Source of the DNA: Pseudomonadota bacterium
GTDB lineage: Bacteria > Verrucomicrobiota > Verrucomicrobiia > Limisphaerales > SXTU01
Direction: 5' to 3'
Assembly: GCA_009922615.1 (NCBI GenBank)
Contig: RFVF01000031.1
Coordinates: forward strand, 1-53,609
DNA: 53,609 nucleotides
Shown piece after piece: positions 35,812-44,109 of the stretch (its first letter is position 1; each line of letters opens with the position of its first letter). The notes below the pieces were generated by a model. It ran no database searches. It saw only the letters and a list, made by a program, of their open reading frames with translations, and was not told the origin of the DNA. The position numbers were made by a program, and so were the translations under genes.

Positions 35812-36390
35812 ATGAAAACCATCTTTCGCTTCGTTGTGGTCCTGTTGGTTTTGGTGTTCGTCACTGGCTGTGCCTCGATGCTGGCGAGCGGTCAGCGCTC
35901 GGCCAAGGCGGCTTGGCCGGATTTCGCCGGAGCCAAGGCCGCGTTCGATCGCATCGTGCCGGGGCAGACCACCATTGCCGAGCTGCGCGAGCTGGGCTTC
36001 GATCCGTATCAAAACCCCAACGTCCGCGTGTTAAACTATCTGGACATCCAGAATCGTTTCCTGCCCACCCCATCCATACGCTTGGAGGACTTGCCCGCGC
36101 CGGTGCGGCAGTCGCTTGACGCCAAGGAGCAGTCCCTGGCCTACGAGCTGGACCTCAACGTGGTGAGCTCGCAGCGCTACGGAAATCTGGTGTTGGACAT
36201 GCTGGCCTTCAACCGCAAGACCCATGAGACCGGGTGGAATTTCAAGGCGCTCATCCTGCTCAACCACGACAAGGTGCTCTACAAGCTCTGGTCCGGGCAG
36301 CCGCACTTGGACCGGCTGGAGCAGAAGAAACAGCCGCTGGGTCCGTTTCAGGAATTGGAAGGCGCGGCCCGTCTTTCGGTGCTCCGCTAG
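35812..36390 (+). CDS. Lipoprotein of unknown function
   Basis: 192 residues. Start ATG 35812 gives a lipoprotein signal (FRFVVVLLVLVFVTGC, Cys at 19). The mature part has a SmpA/OmlA-like opening (AKAAFDRIVPGQTTIAELRELGFDP) and then an unrecognised region with LDLNVVSSQRYGN and FKALILLNHDKVLYKLWSG. A 274-base segment before it (35538-35811) shows no gene. Confidence 0.8.
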   Translation: MKTIFRFVVVLLVLVFVTGCASMLASGQRSAKAAWPDFAGAKAAFDRIVPGQTTIAELRELGFDPYQNPNVRVLNYLDIQNRFLPTPSIRLEDLPAPVRQSLDAKEQSLAYELDLNVVSSQRYGNLVLDMLAFNRKTHETGWNFKALILLNHDKVLYKLWSGQPHLDRLEQKKQPLGPFQELEGAARLSVLR

Positions 36391-36480
36391 GTAAAACACT
36401 GGACTGAGTTTCGGCTTGGAACAGAGGGCGGTTCCGCTACCGTCGCGCGACGTTCGGCGGAGCCGCCGGGCGGATTTTCT

Positions 36481-39186
36481 ATGGCTAATTTGCTCCCTTC
36501 CGCTCCTCTTCCGCCGGTGCAAAACGGTCGCGCGGCCTTCCTCTCGCTAGTGGCGGCGACCGTGGCCGTGCTGGCTTTCCTGTTCGCCAAAAGTTTCTCC
36601 CCCGATTACGTGGTCTTCGCCAACGACGGTCCACTCGGCGCGACCACCGCCGCTTGCGGGCGGATGCCCGACGGCATGTTCGGCGTGTGGAATGATTTGA
36701 ACTGGGTCGGCAACGAAGGCGTGGCCTCGGCCCCCAGCCTGTCAAACCTGCTGACTCTCGTGCTGAGTCCGGTCGCAATGGCCAAGTTCATCGTGCCGCT
36801 GTCATTGCTACTGCTGGGCTGTGCGGCCTGGGTGTTCTTCCGGCAATGCGGCTTCGCGCCGTGGGTGTGTTCAGTGGGCGGGCTGGCGGCCGCGCTCAAT
36901 GGTGATCGTTTCTCGGTGGCGGCGTGGGGGCTGTCCATCTGGGTGATGGGCACGGCGGCGGTCTTCCTCGCCTTGGCCGCGCTGCTTGCGGCCACGCGGA
37001 GGCGGACGTTGGCGTTTACGCTGCTGGCCGGCTTTGCGACGGGTTTGGGTGTGATGGAGGGCTTTGATACGGGGGCGATCTTCAGTCTCGTCATCGCGGC
37101 GTTTGCGGTGTTCCTCGCTTGGGCGTCGGGGACAGGCAGTATCGGCGCGCGACTGGCGCTAGGGGCTGGCCGCGTGGCATTGGTGGCCGTGTGCGCCGGT
37201 TTCATCGCCACCTACACACTCGGCACGCTCATCAGCACGCAGGTCAAAGGCGTCGTCGGCATGGGGCAGGACAAAGAGTCTCGCGACCGCCGCTACGTCG
37301 AGGCGACCATCTGGAGTCTGCCGAAGATTGAGGCGCTGCGCGTCATTATCCCCGGCCTCTTCGGCTATCGCATGGATACGCCGGACGGCGGGGCCTACTG
37401 GGGTTCGGTCGGTCAAAATCCGATGCTGGAGCAAATTCAAGCTGCCGCCGCCAACAACGATCCGCAGGCGCGCAATGCCTTGGCGAACCCAACGCTCTTC
37501 CGCCATTCCGGCTCGGGCGAATACGCCGGCGTGCTCGTGGCGCTCCTCGCTGCCTTCGCACTCGTGCAGGCCAGTCGCGAAGCGGGTGGTTTTACGGACA
37601 CGGAACGCAAGCACGTGTGGTTTTGGGCGGGCGTTGCCGTGATCTCGCTGCTCTTCGCCTTCGGCAAATACGCGCCGTTCTACAAGCTGTTCTATTCGCT
37701 GCCCTACGCCTCGACCATTCGTAATCCGGTGAAGTTCATGCACCCTTTTCACCTCGCGTTGATCGTGCTCTGTGGCTACGGCCTGCACGCACTGGCGAAG
37801 CAATACGTGAAGCCCGCCGCCGCCAGCGGGGCCAAACTCACCGAACACGTGTCGGCGTGGTGGAGTGGCGTCACGGGTTTTGAACGGCGGTGGGTGATGG
37901 GATCGTTCGGAATGGTCGCTCTGGGGATGCTGGGGTTGTTGCTCTACTCCTCGTCGCGCAAAGGGTTGGAAAAACATCTGGCTGCGGTGGCCTTTGGCGA
38001 GGACATGGCCAAGTCCATCGCGGCGCACAGCATTGGCGAAGTAGGTTTGTTCGTATTGTTTCTGGGACTTTCGGCGGGCGTCGTCGTCGTGGCGATGAGT
38101 GGTTACTGGTCGGGCACCCGCGCGCGGTGGGCAGGGGTGGTGATCGGGCTGCTACTGGCCGTGGATCTCGCCCGGGCCAACGCACCGTGGATCGTGTATT
38201 GGAATTACCGGGACAAATACGCCGCGAATCCCATCATCGACCTCCTCAAGCAGTCGCCGCATGAACACCGGGTGCAGGCGTTGCCCTTCCAAATCGGGCC
38301 TCAATACGGCGTCTTTCAGCAGCTTTACGGTCTGGAGTGGACCCAGCACCTCTTCCTTTACAACAACATCCAATGTCTCGACATCACCCAGGAACCGCGT
38401 TCGACTGCCGAGAACAAGGCTTACCGTGAAATGTTCCTCGGGCGCGCGAACACGATCGTCCGCCTGTGGGAACTAACCAACACCCGCTTCATCTTCGGGG
38501 TGAGTGACACCAACTTTCTGAATGGGCTGTCTGCACAGTTGGATCTCGGACGCAACCGTTTCCGCGTGCACACCGCGTTCGACATGGTGGCCAAACCCGG
38601 CATCAGCAACCCCACGCGCATGGACGAGCTCACCGTCGTCACCAACGGCCCCGGGCAGTTCGCGCTCATTGAGTTCACCGGCGCTCTCCCGCGCGCCAAA
38701 CTCTTCACCCAATGGCTCGCCACCACGAACGACACGGAAACCCTCAGCCTGCTGACGAACTCGCTGTTCAAGCCGCACGAAACCGTCGTCGTCGCCGCGA
38801 GTTGGCCCGCCGCGACTAATGCACCCGCCACCAACGATGGCGACGTGAAGATCGTTTCCTACGCGCCCAAGCGCGTTCAACTCGAAGCCAAGGCTACGGC
38901 TCCCTCGGTTCTACTCCTCAACGACAAGCACTCGCCCAACTGGAAAGTCACCGTGGATGGTCAGCCCGCGACCTTGCTCCGCTGCAACTACCTCATGCGT
39001 GGTGTGCAGGTGCCCGCCGGCCAGCATCAGGTCGAGTTCCGCTACGAGCCGCCGGTGACCGGACTTTACGTGACTGCGGCGGCCATCGTCATGGCGTTTG
39101 GCCTGCTCGGCCTGGTGCTCTTCACTCGGCACATCGACGGCATACCGCCCGTGGCGCGACCAACGATGCCGCCGCCCGCGACATAG
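36481..39186 (+). CDS. Large multi-pass membrane protein, YfhO-like (GT-C fold)
   Basis: 901 residues with about 11-13 hydrophobic segments: one near residues 18-36, several between 85 and 240, 340-355, 375-390, 415-430, 465-485, 515-540, 545-560 and a last one near 865-885. The C-terminal soluble part ends in LLNDKHSPNWKVTVDGQPA and GVQVPAGQHQVEFRYEP, typical of YfhO-type proteins. YfhO family members act in glycosylation of cell-envelope polymers (for example lipoteichoic acid in Firmicutes); substrate here is unknown. The start at 36481 follows an SD-poor region. Confidence 0.75.
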   Translation: MANLLPSAPLPPVQNGRAAFLSLVAATVAVLAFLFAKSFSPDYVVFANDGPLGATTAACGRMPDGMFGVWNDLNWVGNEGVASAPSLSNLLTLVLSPVAMAKFIVPLSLLLLGCAAWVFFRQCGFAPWVCSVGGLAAALNGDRFSVAAWGLSIWVMGTAAVFLALAALLAATRRRTLAFTLLAGFATGLGVMEGFDTGAIFSLVIAAFAVFLAWASGTGSIGARLALGAGRVALVAVCAGFIATYTLGTLISTQVKGVVGMGQDKESRDRRYVEATIWSLPKIEALRVIIPGLFGYRMDTPDGGAYWGSVGQNPMLEQIQAAAANNDPQARNALANPTLFRHSGSGEYAGVLVALLAAFALVQASREAGGFTDTERKHVWFWAGVAVISLLFAFGKYAPFYKLFYSLPYASTIRNPVKFMHPFHLALIVLCGYGLHALAKQYVKPAAASGAKLTEHVSAWWSGVTGFERRWVMGSFGMVALGMLGLLLYSSSRKGLEKHLAAVAFGEDMAKSIAAHSIGEVGLFVLFLGLSAGVVVVAMSGYWSGTRARWAGVVIGLLLAVDLARANAPWIVYWNYRDKYAANPIIDLLKQSPHEHRVQALPFQIGPQYGVFQQLYGLEWTQHLFLYNNIQCLDITQEPRSTAENKAYREMFLGRANTIVRLWELTNTRFIFGVSDTNFLNGLSAQLDLGRNRFRVHTAFDMVAKPGISNPTRMDELTVVTNGPGQFALIEFTGALPRAKLFTQWLATTNDTETLSLLTNSLFKPHETVVVAASWPAATNAPATNDGDVKIVSYAPKRVQLEAKATAPSVLLLNDKHSPNWKVTVDGQPATLLRCNYLMRGVQVPAGQHQVEFRYEPPVTGLYVTAAAIVMAFGLLGLVLFTRHIDGIPPVARPTMPPPAT

Positions 39187-39233
39187 CGTTCCGCACTCGA
39201 CGCCGCTACCCGAACCCGGCACAACCTCTCGCC

Positions 39234-39818
39234 GTGAAGAAGCTCTCGCCGCTCTCCCTTGTCCGCCGCGCTCCGCCCCGCTTGCGCAAGGAAATCGAGT
39301 GCGTCCTCATCAGCCGCACGCAACTCCACCGTCGCGTGCGCGAACTGGCCAAGCAGATTGAGCGCGACTTCGCCGGGCGCGACCTCGTCGTCGTCTCGCT
39401 GCTCAACGGCACGGTGATGTTTCTCGCCGACCTCATTCGCAGCCTGAACCTGCCGCTGCGCTTGGACTTCATGGGGGTTTCCAGCTACGGCAGCGGCACC
39501 GTCTCGCGCGAGCTGGTCTTCACCAAGGAACTCCGCCTCGACGTGCGTGATCGCGACGTGCTGCTCGTGGACGACATCCTCGACACCGGCAAAACGCTCA
39601 CCGCTGTCATCGCCAAGCTGCAAAAGTTACGCCCACGCCAGATCAAGACCTGCGTGCTCCTCAACAAGCCCGCCCGCCGCGTCGAGCCGGTCGAGGCGGA
39701 CTATTCCGGCTTCGACATCCCCGACCTTTTCGTCGTCGGCTACGGCCTGGACTACGCGGAGCGCTACCGCAATCTGCCTTTCGTCGGCGTGCTCAAACCG
39801 GAGATGTATGGGAAGTGA
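39234..39818 (+). CDS. hpt: Hypoxanthine phosphoribosyltransferase
   Basis: 194 residues. Purine salvage: converts hypoxanthine or guanine plus PRPP to IMP or GMP. Motifs: VSLLNGTVMFLADLIR, LDFMGVSSYGSGT, the PRPP-binding VLLVDDILDTGKTL, and IPDLFVVGYGLDYAERYRNLPF. Starts with GTG at 39234, about 20 residues longer than usual at the N-terminus; no ATG is available in a better place. Confidence 0.95.
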   Translation: MKKLSPLSLVRRAPPRLRKEIECVLISRTQLHRRVRELAKQIERDFAGRDLVVVSLLNGTVMFLADLIRSLNLPLRLDFMGVSSYGSGTVSRELVFTKELRLDVRDRDVLLVDDILDTGKTLTAVIAKLQKLRPRQIKTCVLLNKPARRVEPVEADYSGFDIPDLFVVGYGLDYAERYRNLPFVGVLKPEMYGK

Positions 39819-39838
39819 AATGAGGAGCGACGAGAATC

Positions 39839-39911
39839 AATCAGGAACCCAGGAAGACCGGAAGGAGAGCATTCTTCGGCCCGCCGTTCCTGCTCTTCTG
39901 CTTTCCTGATT
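39839..39911. repeat. 73-base imperfect palindrome between hpt and moaD
   Basis: Two 25-base arms (39839-39863 and 39887-39911), beginning AATCAGGAA and ending TTCCTGATT, match at 18 of 25 positions around a 23-base centre. It ends three bases before the moaD start, so as RNA it would sit over the moaD ribosome-binding region. Size and layout are nearly the same as the unrelated-sequence palindrome at 19705-19778. Confidence 0.65.
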
Positions 39912-39913
39912 CA

Positions 39914-40159
39914 ATGCAGATCAAAATCCAATTCTGGTCCTACTTCAAAGACCTCGCCGGCTGTGCGCAGGCCCACGAGGAACTGCCCGTTGGTGCAACC
40001 CTTGGTGAATTGCTCAAACGTCTTCACGCGCGCTTCCCGAAACTCATCGCCATGCAGAACTCCACCCTCATCGCCGTCGGCGTCGAGTATCAAGGCCGCG
40101 ACTATGTTTTGAAGAACGGCGACGAAGTCAGTCTTTTCCCGCCGGTGCAGGGAGGATGA
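39914..40159 (+). CDS. moaD: Molybdopterin synthase sulfur carrier subunit MoaD
   Basis: 81 residues, ubiquitin-like fold, ending in the required Gly-Gly (SLFPPVQGG) that is thiocarboxylated and donates sulfur to cyclic pyranopterin monophosphate. Other signs: VGATLGELLKRLHARFP and VLKNGDEVSLFPP. Followed by moaE after 34 bases. Confidence 0.95.
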   Translation: MQIKIQFWSYFKDLAGCAQAHEELPVGATLGELLKRLHARFPKLIAMQNSTLIAVGVEYQGRDYVLKNGDEVSLFPPVQGG

Positions 40160-40193
40160 CGCTCCACTGATCACGGATTACTGAATACTTGCC

Positions 40194-40583
40194 TTGCAAC
40201 GCTCCCTCATCATCTCACCGGACCCGATTGATGAACCCGCCCTCGTCGCCGCGCGGCGCATGACCGGCGGCATGGGCGCGGCGGTGTATTTCAGCGGCGT
40301 GGTGCGCGGCAGTGAGGACAGCCAGCCCATTTCCGCCATCGAATACGAGTGCTTTCGCCCGATGGCCGAGCACCAATTCCACCAGCTCTTCGATGAGGCC
40401 GAGAAGCGCTGGCCGCTCGAATCCATCCGCCTCACCCACCGCATTGGCGTGGTAAAGGTCAACGAGTCGTCCCTCTGGGTGGAGGTCGTCGCGCCGCACC
40501 GGGGCGAGGCCTTCGCTGCGTGCCAGTGGCTCATTGATGAAATGAAGCGCGTGGTCCCGATCTGGAAGAAGCCCGTCGCGTGA
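40194..40583 (+). CDS. moaE: Molybdopterin synthase catalytic subunit MoaE
   Basis: 129 residues. Motifs: GAAVYFSGVVRGSEDS, IEYECFRPMAEHQ, HRIGVVKVNESSLWVEVVAPHRGEAFAACQWLIDEMKRVVPIWKK; the last Lys residues belong to the active site. Starts with TTG at 40194; no ATG is available near the conserved N-terminus. No other molybdenum cofactor genes are in the window. Confidence 0.95.
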   Translation: MQRSLIISPDPIDEPALVAARRMTGGMGAAVYFSGVVRGSEDSQPISAIEYECFRPMAEHQFHQLFDEAEKRWPLESIRLTHRIGVVKVNESSLWVEVVAPHRGEAFAACQWLIDEMKRVVPIWKKPVA

Positions 40584-40657
40584 GCTGTGCCCGGTGGCCA
40601 GTCCCGCCGGGAAACTCCTTGCTTTGCCGGCTTCGCAAAACAGAATCCGCCAACACG

Positions 40658-41560
40658 ATGAATGACGCGATGACCGCTCTGGCTGCGAATGCGGGCGTTC
40701 TGCTGCTCATCCTGAACCTCGTCGTGCTGTTCAGCGGAGCCTTGGTCATCCACCATCTCGCGTCTTTGCGGCGCGAGCGACGGGCGCAGGCGGGCCAACT
40801 CACCGAGCAACTGGGCCGCACTCAAGTTGGCTTGCAGAAAATCAACTCCAGCGTCATCGCGCAGACGAATGAACTGAAGGAACGCCTCGGTGCGCTGCGT
40901 CCTGCGCTGGAACAGGCTGAGCAGCTCCTGCGCGAGGGCGCGAGCTTCACGCCCGAGTTCAAGGTCGTGCGCGGTGAATTGCGCCAATTGAACGAACGCA
41001 TCGAGGCGCTGAACCGGACGGCAGGCGAAGTCGCCGCCGCCCAGGCCACCACGAGCGGGGCACTTGGCGAACTCCACCAGCAGGTCGGCGCGTTGCGCCA
41101 GGAAGCCTCGGCCTCGGCGAAGGGCTCGCCCGTTTCCATGCCTCTGTCCGAACTGCGCCAGATTCAGGAGCAAGTCGGCGCGCTCCGCCAGGCCGTGGCC
41201 GCATCCACGCAGGCACAGTCCGCGAACACCACCGAGCTGCGCTCCGACCTCAGCGCGCTCGCCGCCGAGCAGTCACGCGCCGCGCAAGCCGCGCGAGATT
41301 CACTCGCCGCCGAGCTGCGCCAGCAGGAGGCGCGTTTTCGCCAGTTGTCTGAGAAGTTCCTGGCCGAGTCTGCGCAGCTCCGCACCCGGATTGAGAGCGA
41401 GAGCCGTTCGTTGCCGGCCCCGCCACCGAGGCAAGTCACGCCCGAGCACGCGCAGTCCACGAAAGCCGAGCTCGATGCCGAGACGCGCAAAGAGTTCCGC
41501 AAAATCGCGGATCGGCTCGATGCCTTGCAGCGGCGCATGGAGGAAATCATCAAGCTATGA
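40658..41560 (+). CDS. Membrane-anchored coiled-coil protein
   Basis: 300 residues. Start ATG 40658 (MNDAMTAL); an open frame runs 78 bases farther upstream and overlaps moaE by four bases. One N-terminal membrane helix (NAGVLLLILNLVVLFSGALVI), then long heptad-like helices rich in Gln, Glu, Ala and Arg (LTEQLGRTQVGLQKIN, LRQLNERIEALNRTAGEVAAAQ, ELRQQEARFRQLSEKF), broken by a short Pro-rich hinge near residue 255. RmuC-like or structural role possible; the family is not recognised. Confidence 0.75.
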   Translation: MNDAMTALAANAGVLLLILNLVVLFSGALVIHHLASLRRERRAQAGQLTEQLGRTQVGLQKINSSVIAQTNELKERLGALRPALEQAEQLLREGASFTPEFKVVRGELRQLNERIEALNRTAGEVAAAQATTSGALGELHQQVGALRQEASASAKGSPVSMPLSELRQIQEQVGALRQAVAASTQAQSANTTELRSDLSALAAEQSRAAQAARDSLAAELRQQEARFRQLSEKFLAESAQLRTRIESESRSLPAPPPRQVTPEHAQSTKAELDAETRKEFRKIADRLDALQRRMEEIIKL

Positions 41561-41620
41561 ACCACATCTGATGCCACTTCGAAGGCATCGCGGTTCCGCT
41601 GTCTGGTTGAAAGCACACCT

Positions 41621-42946
41621 ATGAAAGCGTTCCGATTTCTTTTTCCGCTCCTGGCAAGCGGACTTCTCTCCGCCGTATTTGCCGAAGCCGTGAAGGACCG
41701 CGAGGGCGCGGTGCGCAAGGACAAGGCCGAGATGCAGAACGACGCGCGCTGGATTTACAACGACTGGCAGAAGGGGTTTGCCGAGTCGCGGCGCACCGGC
41801 AAGCCGTTGCTCATCGTGCTGCGTTGCGTGCCCTGCCTCAGCTGCATGGGCCTCGATGCCAGCGTGCTCACTTCGCCGGACCTGGCACCATTGCTCGATC
41901 AGTTCGTCTGCGTGCGGCTCATCAACGCCAATGCCATCGAGCTCGCGAAGTTCCAGTTCGACTACGACCTGTCATTCTCGACGCTCTTCTTCAACGCCGA
42001 CGGCACGCTCTACGGTCGCTACGGCTCGTGGTCGCATCAGAAGGATCCGGCGGAGAAAACCACCGCCGGCTACAAGCGCTCGCTCGAAGCCGCGCTCGCC
42101 ATCCACACTGCATATCCGGTGAACAAGGCCGTGCTGGCGGGCAAGCAGGGTGGCCCGACGCCGTTCGCGACGCCGGTGGAAATTCCTCTGTTGGCCGGCC
42201 GATATAAGCGCGACCTCGACTGGGAAGGGAAGGTCGTCGGCAGTTGCGTCCACTGTCACCAAATTGGCGACGCCTATCGCGCCTTCTATCGAGACCAGGG
42301 CAAGCCGTTGCCCAGCGAACTCATCTATCCAATGCCCATGCCCGAGACCGTCGGCGTGACGTTGGAGCCCGACCAGATTGCGAGAGTGAAATCCGTTGTG
42401 TCCGGCAGCATCGCGGCGCAGGCGGGCGTGCAGGCGGGCGATGAATTCACGTTGCTCGGCGGTCAGTTGCTGCTGTCCATCGCGGACTTCGCGTGGGCAC
42501 TGCACCGCGTCGGCGATCCGGCGACGCTTGAGGCCAAGATAAAACGCGGCAGCAAGCAGGTCGTGCTCACTCTGTCGCTACCTGCCGGCTGGCGCGCCAA
42601 GTCCGACATTTCGCGTCGCGTCGGCACCTGGCCCATGCGCGGCATGGCCACCGGCGGCATGGTGCTCGTGGATCTGTCCGACGAGGAGCGCACAGCGCGC
42701 GGCCTCGCGAAAGACAGACTCGGGCTGTTCGTGAAAGGCCTCGGCCAATACGGCAAGCACGCCGCCGCAAAGAATGCGGGCTTTCAAAAGGACGACGTGC
42801 TGGTGGAAATCCATGGCCAGTCCGCACGCGTGACCGAGGGTGAGCTCATCGGCCAGTTCCTCCAGCAGACCAAGCCCGGCGACAAAATCAAAACCGTTGT
42901 CCTGCGTGGCGACAAGCGCATCGAGCTGCTGCTGCCGATGCAGTAG
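41621..42946 (+). CDS. Secreted thioredoxin-like / CxxCH / PDZ protein
   Basis: 441 residues. Signal peptide (FRFLFPLLASGLLSAVFAEA). Residues about 40-165 form a thioredoxin-like domain (GKPLLIVLRCVPCLSCMGLDA, STLFFNADGTLYGRYGS). Then a CVHCH motif that could bind heme c, near residue 208. The C-terminal half has a PDZ domain (GSIAAQAGVQAGDEFTLLGG) and a second PDZ-like part (AAAKNAGFQKDDVLVEIHGQ, FLQQTKPGDKIKTVVLRGDK). Probably a periplasmic redox or protein-quality factor (inference). Confidence 0.8.
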   Translation: MKAFRFLFPLLASGLLSAVFAEAVKDREGAVRKDKAEMQNDARWIYNDWQKGFAESRRTGKPLLIVLRCVPCLSCMGLDASVLTSPDLAPLLDQFVCVRLINANAIELAKFQFDYDLSFSTLFFNADGTLYGRYGSWSHQKDPAEKTTAGYKRSLEAALAIHTAYPVNKAVLAGKQGGPTPFATPVEIPLLAGRYKRDLDWEGKVVGSCVHCHQIGDAYRAFYRDQGKPLPSELIYPMPMPETVGVTLEPDQIARVKSVVSGSIAAQAGVQAGDEFTLLGGQLLLSIADFAWALHRVGDPATLEAKIKRGSKQVVLTLSLPAGWRAKSDISRRVGTWPMRGMATGGMVLVDLSDEERTARGLAKDRLGLFVKGLGQYGKHAAAKNAGFQKDDVLVEIHGQSARVTEGELIGQFLQQTKPGDKIKTVVLRGDKRIELLLPMQ

Positions 42947-42955
42947 TGGCGGTCA

Positions 42956-43984
42956 TCAGGCGAACTCCGGCAGCAGCCGCACCCCGTTGCCATTCTCCGT
43001 TGGAAAAATAGCGTGGCCTTTCTCCACGCGAACTCCGGTGGCAATGTCCTTCGCGATGAGCACCGCGCCGTCCATGTCCACGTAGTCGAGCAGCGGGAGC
43101 AATTGTGCAATGGCCGAGATGCCCACGCTCGACTCACACATGCAGCCGACCATCGTGCGCAGGCCTAGTTCACGCGCTCGCAGCACCATCCGCCGCGCCG
43201 GCGTGAGGCCGCCGGCCTTGGTGAGCTTCACGTTGATGCCGTGAAAGTGCCCGACGCATCGGTCAACGTCTTCGGGCACAAGGCAGCTTTCATCCGCCAT
43301 GATGGGCAACGCGGACTCGGCGAACAGGCGTTTCATCCCGGTCCACTCGCCCGCTGGCAGCGGCTGCTCGATGAACTCGACGCCGAGCGACCTCAACTCC
43401 GGTGCGAAGGCCAGCGTCTGATCGACGGACCACGCGCAGTTCGCATCGACACGGAAGGTGGCGGTCGTGTGCTGGCGCAGCGCCCGCACGATCGCGAGGT
43501 CGTTCGCTGTGCCGAGCTTGATCTTGTAAATCGGCCAGCCGTCGAACTCGCGCATCTTCGCCACCATCGTGTCGATGGCATCGATGCCGATCGTGTAGTT
43601 GCTCAATGGTCCGCCGCGCTGCGTGAGGCCCCAGAGCTTCCAAACTGGCTGGCCGCGTTGCTTGCCCCACAGGTCGTGTGCCGCCTCGTCCAGCGCGCAC
43701 ATCGCGAAGCGGTTGTGGCCGAGCACGGGCAGCAATCGGTCCCAGAGCGTGGCGGGGTCGTCGAGTGGTTCGGCCTCAATGCGAGCTCGCGCGGCTTCGA
43801 GGTCCGCTCGCATCCCCGGCGCGGTGAAAGCCTGGTAGGCTGAACCCGACGCGCCTTCACCGTAGCCGGTGAACCCGCCGTCGCGGAGTTCCACGAGCAG
43901 GTTCTGCTGAACCGTGATGGAGCCAACGGATATGGTGAAGGCGTGGCGCAGCGGCAGATCGATGAGGCGGAGGCGAAGTTGCAT
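42956..43984 (-). CDS. Dipeptide epimerase (L-Ala-D/L-Glu epimerase type, enolase superfamily)
   Basis: 342 residues from ATG 43984 (MQLRLRLIDLPL); the open frame upstream adds 48 residues with no family similarity. Muconate-lactonising-enzyme subgroup motifs: YKIKLG (KxK base), FRVDANCAW (metal Asp), EFIEQPL (metal Glu), IMADESC (metal Asp), NVKLTKAGG (second Lys base) and the C-terminal DYVDMDG. The last motif with SNYTIGID matches L-Ala-D/L-Glu epimerases, which recycle murein peptides. Exact dipeptide specificity cannot be told by eye. Its stop is 9 bases from the convergent thioredoxin-PDZ gene stop. Confidence 0.88.
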   Translation of the reverse strand: MQLRLRLIDLPLRHAFTISVGSITVQQNLLVELRDGGFTGYGEGASGSAYQAFTAPGMRADLEAARARIEAEPLDDPATLWDRLLPVLGHNRFAMCALDEAAHDLWGKQRGQPVWKLWGLTQRGGPLSNYTIGIDAIDTMVAKMREFDGWPIYKIKLGTANDLAIVRALRQHTTATFRVDANCAWSVDQTLAFAPELRSLGVEFIEQPLPAGEWTGMKRLFAESALPIMADESCLVPEDVDRCVGHFHGINVKLTKAGGLTPARRMVLRARELGLRTMVGCMCESSVGISAIAQLLPLLDYVDMDGAVLIAKDIATGVRVEKGHAIFPTENGNGVRLLPEFA

Positions 43985-44109
43985 GGATGAACGATTCCCG
44001 GCGCTAGCTACCGCCGGCGGCGACGGAATCAAAGCGGTGGCAGGCAGAGCTTGTCGATGGTGAAGTGGCGTGGTCACGCTATGCACGTTGAGGGTCATCC
44101 GTTGCCACC

